A DNA stretch of 64,000 nt. It comes from Andrena cerasifolii. Its lineage: Eukaryota > Arthropoda > Insecta > Hymenoptera > Andrenidae. Positions within the stretch are counted from its first letter, which is position 1; the number at the start of each line of letters is the position of its first letter. Below, piece after piece: positions 56,083 through 64,000 of the stretch. The stretch lies in the NCBI RefSeq assembly GCF_050908995.1, contig NC_135118.1:17865501-17929500 (forward strand), written 5' to 3'. The translations under genes were made by a program, and so were the position numbers. The notes below the pieces were generated by a model. That model had not been told where the DNA came from. It was given only the letters and a program-made list of their open reading frames with translations, and searched no databases.

Positions 56083-56274
56083 ATGGCGAATAAAAATTAT
56101 TATCAGTACTGTGCTGTTCCCTGTTGTGGGAACACTTCGATACGTACGCCGAAGAAGTTATTTATTCATGTTCCGCTGGAAACAAATATTCGCAATAAGT
56201 GGCTAACTCTTGCGCGAATAAATTATCAAGTGTCTTCTAAATCGAATTTATGTTTTTGTGAAGACCATTTCAAT
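56083..56274 (+). CDS. THAP-domain protein, first coding exon
   Basis: ATG at 56083 (context ATAATGG) opens 64 codons, ended in phase 0 by a consensus donor GTAAGT at 56275. The exon holds most of a THAP zinc finger: Cys10-x4-Cys15 (YCAVPCCG), then 43 residues, then Cys59-x2-His62 (CFCEDHF), the C2CH spacing of the family, with the conserved tryptophan at Trp40 (RNKWL). THAP domains bind DNA and occur at the N-terminus of transcription regulators and of P-element- or THAP9-type transposases. The rest of the domain, including its AVP-type C-terminal motif, should be in the next exon, which I could not find in the following 8 kb. It may be a cellular gene with a long intron or a domesticated or decayed transposon ORF. 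Confidence 0.8.
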
Positions 56275-56280
56275 GTAAGT

Positions 56281-59200
56281 AACTAACTTATTATTAACTA
56301 TCATTTATTATTATTTCATTTCATTGAGGTTATACTAGATTGTGCTGTCACCTTTAACGAAGTTCTTTTCCATTGCCAATAATAATATATATAAGTGTCA
56401 TTCGTCGCTATATATAAATCTCTGTTTACTGCACAATCGCGTCACGCGCCGCGATTGGCGTTTCAGATCACATGACTCAGAACTTAAAAACGTCAAACAA
56501 AACGCGGCACAGGGAAGTTATTACACCTTTCAATGTTATATAAAATTAAGTTCACGCTATAAATACATATACGTTCAGTTCCTGTATAAATATTATTTTA
56601 TGCAATACTTTATTAATAAACGTGAATACTAAAATGTAAGCAACTCCCGTCACATTCACGTACTGCGTAATTGCCAAGTCACAAAATGTTCTTCAACTAA
56701 AGATGTAGACTTGGACTGATTTGTGAATGAAAGTGTCAGAGTTAATTAGAGCGCCAGACTCGGTTCTACATGACATCTCACAACTTTGTATAGGTAAAGA
56801 AGTCACGAGACTCGGCTACATTTTTTACATTTTACATTTTGAAATGTTTTTGCTGGGATTGTTATTGTATCTCTCCCATAAACAAAGGAACTTTTGCCCT
56901 ATCCGCGATCGGCAATTTCATATGCACCAAGGAGAATATATTTCTGTAATAGTTCCTCCCGAAATTCAACTTCAGTTACAGTTACATTAAAGTAATTGTG
57001 AGAGGAATCGGTAAATTTGTAGGAAAAATTTGTCCTGACAAATTTGTCCCAACAATAAGCCCTGAAATTTGAGCAGTTGGAGTTGCTACGCAGCAGGGAA
57101 CACAGGTGCGCAATATCAGTTCAGGGGTAGCATATTAATGACCGGTATTAAAACGTTACCTTCGTGGTTCGGCCAAAAAGCGATGCAACATTTTTCAACG
57201 AGCACGGAGGGAGGGCTTAATCCGCGTCGTAAAACGGGCACGTCTGACTTATCGCGGATCCCGTTCACTGAGGTCTCTCTGTCCATCATCCTCGTGAGCT
57301 ACGATCATCCGACCCACGAACCCCGGCTATCTTTGGCAGGATCTTGCGATAATTCAATTTGCAGACGACGCGGCTAAGCCTGGCCGGTACAGAAATCGGG
57401 TTTATGCCTGTGTTTGCGTCCCAGCATCAGATATACAGGGTGTGAAACGAAGACAGTTACGGCTTCATAACTTCCAAGCTGTAGGTGATAGGAACTTGAT
57501 CGTTATCGCGTTCCATTCGATCACGAGGGCCCCTTACTGTTTGCTAAAAAGTAACGGCGATTCGAGTGAGATTTAACGACTTCAGAGAAACGAATTATGT
57601 ACCCCTTGAAGAAGATGAGTGGACAGAATAAAAGGAGTGATCCTAGACTTCGCATAAAGTGGAGTAAATTTTCTTTCGGTTAATTTTCGAGACAGTGCGC
57701 TTTGAGATAATATATAAAAAAATATTCATAATAATTAAATGACAGCTGAATAGGTCGCAACTTTCAACGGGCGAGTTATTTTGGAGAATTGCTTGGAAGA
57801 AGTTGCTCGATTTCATGGAAACTCTTACCACACATGTGTATGTTAATTTTGCCTGGTAACCTTCGTTCCACCACCTCGTTAATTAGTTTAACTAATCGCA
57901 ATGTGAGGTATAAGGACGCCTTTCGCATCGCGTGCAACACAGTAGCAATATCCCTTTCTCGTATTCGAGGTATTCGCTTGTAGTACTGTTACCTTAACAC
58001 CCCGTAGATGCAGGGCACGCATACAAAGAGGCAAACAGAAACCTGCCCGCTGCGAGACTAGTGGGGCGCGTTGTTACGCGATAATGGAATGCACGGCCGG
58101 GTGTATATCGGTCCTGAATCGGGCAATCGAAAATCAGGAATTGCTGAATCCCAACCCTCCGGCCACGACACTGTTACCCAGAATCACTGGAACGCATTGC
58201 CAGTGGACAGTCTTGGGTGGGGAGGGGCGCGACTCGGAATTGGATTCTCGGACTTTTCATTGGACTCCTATACCGAGCCATACCATTTTTACTACCAGAG
58301 ATCCAAGATCTCCCATAGTCAGAGCACACAGACCGAGGAGCATTACATTTATACACTCCTTAAAGAGTTTCGCTTGAACTAGAGAAGTTCCTCCCCAGCA
58401 TTCGTTTAAAAACCCCATTAGGATCAAACTTGCCCCCGATACCAAGTGTTGCAAAGTTCCTACCACCGGCATTTAACTTTGACGATCTGTATACCCCAGT
58501 ACCCCCAGAGTGATTTGCTTGTAGCAGAGGGTAGCACCCCCCCTCCCCCGAAATTTCTGATTAAACATAGTGGCTTTAACAAAAGAGAGTAGAACAGGGG
58601 ATGGAGATGTTTGTGGAAAGCGGGAAGGGGGACGAAGGAAGGGTTGCAGCGGAGGCCCGTGTTTAACTGCATGCTCGTTAAAAAGCACGTTTGACCGGAC
58701 ACACCGCGGAACGGTAAACGATCCCCCGTGTTCGCTTAATCACCGCCGCGATATCGGTATTAAATTTCCAGGCGGAACGGGGTGCGCCGGGGCATTAGTT
58801 GCAATTAAATCGGTAACTCGTGCCGACCGCAGCGGCGGTGCAATCCGTAGTTTGCAACTTCGCGGCAAGTCGTTGGGGGTTCGTGCTGCCGGCTGCATCG
58901 TAGTTTCTGGCTTCTCGCCGGGACCTGCAACCAGAGACCGGCCGTCGGTGTCTGCGCGCGCGGGCGATGCGCATGCATCACATGCACGGGGACCGGGAAA
59001 TCCATCCGATGACCACCGGGAAATCGAGCCGGGTTCGGCAAGTTTCCAGGCAACGAACTTGTTCCGAACTTACCGGATTGTTTCGTTTGCCCTAAGGCAC
59101 CCCCGGCCGTATTATGAGCGCCGTGATTCCGCATTTAACGCGCTGGCCGTTCCTCGGGCCACGTTATCGCCGATTCGTGTGGTAACGCGGGCGTTGATGG

Positions 59201-59661
59201 AGGATCGGAGGGGTGTTGCGGAAAGTTCCAGCTCGGGGAGAAGGATCATCGGGTGAGTGGTTCTCGGACTTGTAATTCCTTCGGGATCGATGGTTGTATG
59301 AGAGTCGTGGAATATTAGGTGATGAATATTATTATTATTAAGCGTGTTTATTTCACAAACGAAATAAGCGAGAGATAAGAGAAGAAGAACAAGACTATCG
59401 CAAAGGCGAAGTTCAATCTAAACACTGTTTTCCAACCGAACCTAAATAAGGGCGCGGAGTTCTTATTTTATTGGAATTTAAGTGTAAGTTTCAGTTTTCA
59501 TAGAGGGGTGTTCATTTACCCCCTCGATATAAAATTGAAAGGAAAGGAGGTGGAATCTTTACTCTTCTTTACTATGAAAGAAAATCAAAGAAAGATTAGA
59601 TAATCATTCAGTTTTTTAAGTAACTATAATTATAACAGGGACTGGTATTTATTTTTAGTAG

Positions 59662-59662
<1 letters not shown>
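56281..59662. other. non-coding stretch right of the THAP exon
   Basis: Presumed intron or intergenic DNA. A GC-rich block at 58570-59260 keeps a 228-codon plus frame open without any domain. A short frame at 56727-56990 ends in a plausible but unidentified sequence. ACAGGGTGTGAAACGAAG near 57436 looks like a lone transposon end. Confidence 0.35.

Positions 59663-59710
<48 letters not shown>
59663..59710. repeat. (TA)n microsatellite
   Basis: A run of TA dinucleotides of about 40 bases, preceded by TATATGTG. Confidence 0.95.
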
Positions 59711-59713
<3 letters not shown>

Positions 59714-61209
59714 GTTAAGTATTTTGAATGTACATTTTATTCAGATAGGAGATAAGAAACACAAATGTAATAATGAAAGTTAAAGCAGCTTTAATGCCTC
59801 CGTTGTTTATTCAGGAGTATTATTCATTTTTCCTTTTGTATGGCGATTTGATAAACAATTATCTAAAAGTACAAGAAAGTATAGTTCTCTACGGATACAG
59901 CAGGCGTAGGTTAAGTCTTTGATGGTTCAGTACTTTGGGATGTTTTATTGTAAGAAGCTGTTTGGCATAGTGGCTTTTCTTGGGATTCATGTCCCTGTCT
60001 GTGTGAGAATTCGAAGGTAGCCTTTGTACGTACAAGTAGTGATACGGAAGAACAGATTAAATCGATTAAATCGATCGGCAGGTCGGGGAGAAGATACTGG
60101 ACATTGATAGATTTAAGGCAGGAGCTTGTCGAATCTCGACAGGACATTGATAAATCTAAGTGAAGACTTGGGTGGATCTGGACAAGACGTTGATTGATTC
60201 GAAGGAAGACTTCGGCAGCTCCGATTCTTTCAATGAATCTCATCCACGCGGAAGGTTGCGTCTGTAATTTTCTACTCTCGTTTGGCTGATAAAAGTTTGA
60301 AGATAAGTTAACAAGCTATGTCGCAACACTCGTCACCGCGATATCACGAAATACTACCAACCGTACCGAATCCTGTACACTTTCATCTCCGCCTTCCTTT
60401 ATTTCGTCCTCCGGGTCGGCAACGAGGGGAAGAGTCCTCACGAATTAGCGAGATTCATTTTCAATATGCCGCGCTCGCGAGCACTCGCACAGAAACTGGC
60501 TTGGCACAGTTTGCTCTGTTACACTGATGATCGTCGAGGCTCGCTAATTAGCTTTCTGCGAGGCTGGATTCTTCGTTGCTCGAGAGTCGAGCGGGTTTCT
60601 TGAACCTTGGTAACTTCGGGGCGAGATAATTTGATTCTAGAGAGGAGCAGTTTTTGCGAGGACACCGGGGCAACCGCGGGACCGAATTCTTGGCCATCCG
60701 ATCGCAGAGAAATTAATACGATTCTCCACGTCTGAACGGAGAACCTTGGAGTTGGATTATCTTTTACTGCAAGCCTTTAATTTTTTTTATTCTAACTGAC
60801 TTACTCCTGCCATTTTCCTTTTCCTTCCGGTTATTCTTCGGTATCTTGCGCGAAGGCAAATTGTTTTTTCTTTCTTCTGGAATAAAAATGTACCTAATGC
60901 GATTCTTCCTACGTTTCCTTATCTCTAAGTACGCCTGTTTAATCTTCTCTTTACGTAATTTTCTGCATTTTCTTTTCTTCTCTGTAGCAAAGGGCTATCG
61001 TCGATAAATTTATTATTATTAATATAAAGAGTATCAGAAAGAGAACGCCTGAATATCTTCCTTGGATTTGAAGGTACAAATTGATGTGATGGCTTTCATT
61101 TCTAAACAGGGATCCGAAACGAAAACGAAAGGAACGAAATATTTTTTCCGGAACAGACACAGAAACGAAACGAAATTCTTAAGCTTATTGCAGGAGTAAA
61201 AACGATATT
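59711..61209. other. non-coding stretch
   Basis: No gene recognised. The minus frame 59911-60243 and plus frame 60318-60527 have no motif. Confidence 0.35.
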
Positions 61210-61448
61210 CAGGGTGTCACACCTAAGACTGGACAGCGCGATATCTCCTAAAGTATTGGAGATAAAAAATTAAAAAAATATGTAATTGAATGGTTCGAGA
61301 GGGCTAATTTCTTAGCCGAGACGATTTTTTTTATTATTATTTTAAAAGACACGATGTTCAAGTTCGGTTTTTCAAATGGAACTATTTTTTTTTAACACCT
61401 GAGTTGAGAGTGCGTTCCAAGACAAATTGAATAATTAGGGCCACCCTG
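61210..61448. mobile_element. possible MITE with CAGGGTG ends
   Basis: The left end CAGGGTGTCACACCTAAGAC and the right, in reverse, CAGGGTGGCCCTAATTATTC share only the first seven bases. They bound a 239-bp AT-rich segment with poly-T runs. Target duplication not seen. Confidence 0.35.
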
Positions 61449-64000
61449 ATGTAAGTCGCAAAGAAATTCGTTTGCCTCCCAAGCGCGAATTCACCTTATT
61501 ACAGTCAGAAATCAGACATAACGATCACAAGATACGATTCGGGGTAAAGTTACAAAGCGACAGGACTAATTAATAGCCCGGCGCAACACCATCGTCGCCG
61601 GAGCACTCCGTAAACTAATTAGTTTGCGAATCGACGGGGGCGTGGCACGCGCGCGCAGCGACGATTAGCGAAATTAATGCAAATCTCGAAGGCAAACGTG
61701 TCATTTACATGGTTGATTACAGCCGCCGCGCCGGCCCACTTGCCGCCCGGTCGTCACCGGCGCGGCCCAGCCGCGAGCCATTGTGCTTTTTCCAAAATAC
61801 TCAGCAACGGCGCGGAGCGTGGACGAGGCGATTATTCAGCTGGTCGCGGCACTGAAAACGCTTTGGCCGCGGGTCCACAGAGCGCCGTCGCTTTGGTAAA
61901 ATTTCGCGGTCCACCGCAAACAAACGTAATCATGGCCGCAGCCGTGTAAAGGGGAAGACAAAGAGACCCTGCCACGGGTTGACGAAGGGGTTGGCGGGGC
62001 TCGGGCGGGAGCCGTGAAAGGGGGATCGGAGGGCGCGAGAGGGGCAAGCCCAAGAGCGGAAGAGACTCGCAAAGGCGGCGGGGGAGAGGCAGTTACGGGG
62101 AGAGATGAAATTTTACATGAAAGGAGATCAAAATTCAAAAGAACCGGCGGGACGCTTGTTACCCACAAAGAATAATGAAAATGAAGAATAGGAGAAATGG
62201 GGGCAGTTGAAAGAGAGCGAGAACGATAGAGCTGGCCGAAACGGAAGAAATAATTAAAAAAAGATCGTCGAAAAGAATAATAATTACAAAAGCAGATCGG
62301 CTGAAATCGTGGAAAGGAGGGGAGATAATTTGAGGAGAAACTACTTAATTTTCGAGCACGCGGAGACTGCGAGGGAAAGCTACTTGCTACGGCGACTGAT
62401 GTAACGAGGAAAAGTGCTCGAAGAATATAATTGTTGTCGCTCCGTTAATTACCTTTCGCAGCTGCGCTGGTACCCCCTGCCATTAACGACTTATCCTAAC
62501 GAGTGACGGTTTTAAACTGCCCCCCCTTTCGGGGTCGTTACCCGTCTTTATTGATTTTTAATTGACGCCCAGAGTGCAGCCTCGAAAGGCGCGACGGCTC
62601 TCGTCGAAACGCCGATTGCTCTCTAAACGGAACGAATTCTTCTCGGGACGTTATCCGCTCCTCCGCGGCCGGTGGCAATTCAGTTATCTGGCAATTCAAT
62701 GCCGTGTAATTAAATTATATAAGCGCGACGACGAGCGCCTACGGGCGTCGCTTACGAGACTAGTACTCGAGAGCTTCGAGCGATGTGTGCGCGCGTCGAG
62801 AACGTTTCAGCCTGGCCCCTGCAGTTTCTTCGCTCGCGGAACACCCGTTAACAAGTGACAAAAATTTTGCACGTCATTTGGAAAATGGAAGCGAGACAGA
62901 GGAACGTTACGAAAACAAACGAGGGAAACGTCGACCGTTCCCTCGGAAAATTTGAAATATTTCACTCTGTAGATGGGAAAGGATTCTGTTTATACATGAA
63001 AAATGCGAGGGACGCCGAAAAAGAATTTTTACAAACGAAAATAATGCGAAGCTTGCAAACGATTGGAAAGCGAATGATGTTTTGGTGCAAGGGAACTTTT
63101 TAGAGGGTCATACTTGTTGGATGTGAAATTCCAGAGATTCGATGAAATATCTGCTGGTTGATGGATTCTGTGAAAATCGTCGTTGATTTTTTCGCTTAAA
63201 GCGTTCGAACGGTCCTTTCCCTTTCTGGCGCGGAGTGCATTTCTATCATGTTCGGTTAATCCGTGTGATATCGGGTATTCCGAAAAGCTAATCCGTAGGT
63301 CAAAGCAAATTTCGCGCCGCTCGCGGGATTCAATTATTCCGCTTGATTTGTGTTTCAAATGAGGGCGGAGTGGTTGCTCGTCCAACTTTCGTTAGTTCTC
63401 GCGGGAAAAATCGCGACACGTCACTCTGAGTCTCGTAATAATCGCGAGGAAGTCTCGACCGTGGTTTCTTCATGGTGTTTATGGTATTTTCGCGAGCTTA
63501 AAGATATAGACTATCCTTCGTATTGTTAAGTTTAGTAGTAGGTACTTAAAAAAAAAATTTGTCCTACGCCTAATTGTTCTCGAGATATTCCAGAAAATAT
63601 GTTTCCCACCCCCAACTTTAGGGACTGTTTTCACTACTTCAACATGGACGATTTCCGATAACAAAAAGTACGTGTCAAATATTTTTTACTATTCTGCAGA
63701 GTCTCGTCAAAATCGGCGTGTGCGGGTTCGATATGTTCCCTTGTAAGTGTCGTCGCGTAAAGAATATTAATTTTATATACAATATCTGCAATTACAACAA
63801 TTTTAACAAATTCAGCACAACGCATGAACAACGCATGGAAATTAATATATCGAATGTGTTGACGCTGGTTGGATGCTTTTCATGCGTTGTGCTGACAAGA
63901 GAAAGAATACAAAAAATAAAGATAATTAAAAATTAAAATAATTTAATTTTTTACTATATAATGTTGGTTTTGTTTAATGAATGTTTATTGATACAAAAAT
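61449..64000. other. non-coding stretch with GC-rich blocks and an octamer site
   Basis: GC-rich at 61560-62120 and 62540-62850. ATGCAAAT at 61677-61684 lies in AAATTAATGCAAATCTCG, close to TAATTAG-type homeodomain sites at 61615-61622. Overlapping frames here have no domain. The last 400 bases are AT-rich. No gene recognised. Confidence 0.35.

Noticed and set aside
58570..59256. 228-codon plus-strand open frame
   Set aside because: GC-rich DNA with few stop codons; composition rich in Arg, Gly, Ser and Ala, and no recognisable motif or splice structure.

Overview
The window reads as nuclear DNA of an insect, most likely a hymenopteran. GC-rich, CpG-rich blocks alternate with very AT-rich stretches, exons are rare and introns long, microsatellites are frequent, and there are many small inverted-repeat transposons. 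I see no bacterial gene organisation, operon or CRISPR array. Only two short stretches look like exons of intact genes. One is the first coding exon of a membrane dipeptidase on the minus strand (5815-6153), whose remaining exons must lie left of the window. The other is a THAP zinc-finger exon on the plus strand (56083-56274), with a palindromic E-box and a CRE just upstream. Nearly all other open frames are chance frames.

The dominant content is transposon remnants. The most informative is a 1,690-bp Transib-type element at 24561-26250. Its ends start CACAGTG and resemble the 23-bp-spacer recombination signals of V(D)J recombination. It is flanked by a 5-bp GC-rich target duplication (CGTCG/CGTTG). 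Inside lies a frameshifted remnant of the RAG1-like transposase C-terminus, preceded by a 119-bp tandem repeat. Other coding relics are a PIF/Harbinger transposase N-terminus (16602-16799), a possible piggyBac cysteine-rich tail (about 14345-14416), a non-LTR retrotransposon C-terminus with its 3' tail (54344-54776), and an unidentified broken frame with a polyadenylation signal (43573-43719).

Non-coding elements fall into families that can be defined by their ends. There are TA-flanked MITEs starting GGGG or GGGT (12.2, 17.2, 43.2 and 44.5 kb), 3-bp-TSD elements starting CAAGGGAA (19.6, 21.8 and 31.8 kb, plus a half copy at 35.5 kb), and TTAA-flanked elements (28.0, 29.6 and 50.2 kb; related ends at 2.7, 23.6, 31.1 and 39.7 kb). 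A hAT MITE with an 8-bp TSD lies at 27.0 kb. A long/short pair of one TIR family lies at 1.8 and 38.7 kb. Two insertions (21768-22332 and 51581-51700) can be proved internally, because an uninterrupted paralogue of the target site is also present in the window.

Between these elements are non-coding stretches, some with POU-octamer or homeodomain-like sites, that may be intronic or regulatory. Repeat boundaries rest on reading inverted repeats and target duplications by eye. Family names are assigned from those signatures and from short protein motifs, not from database searches.
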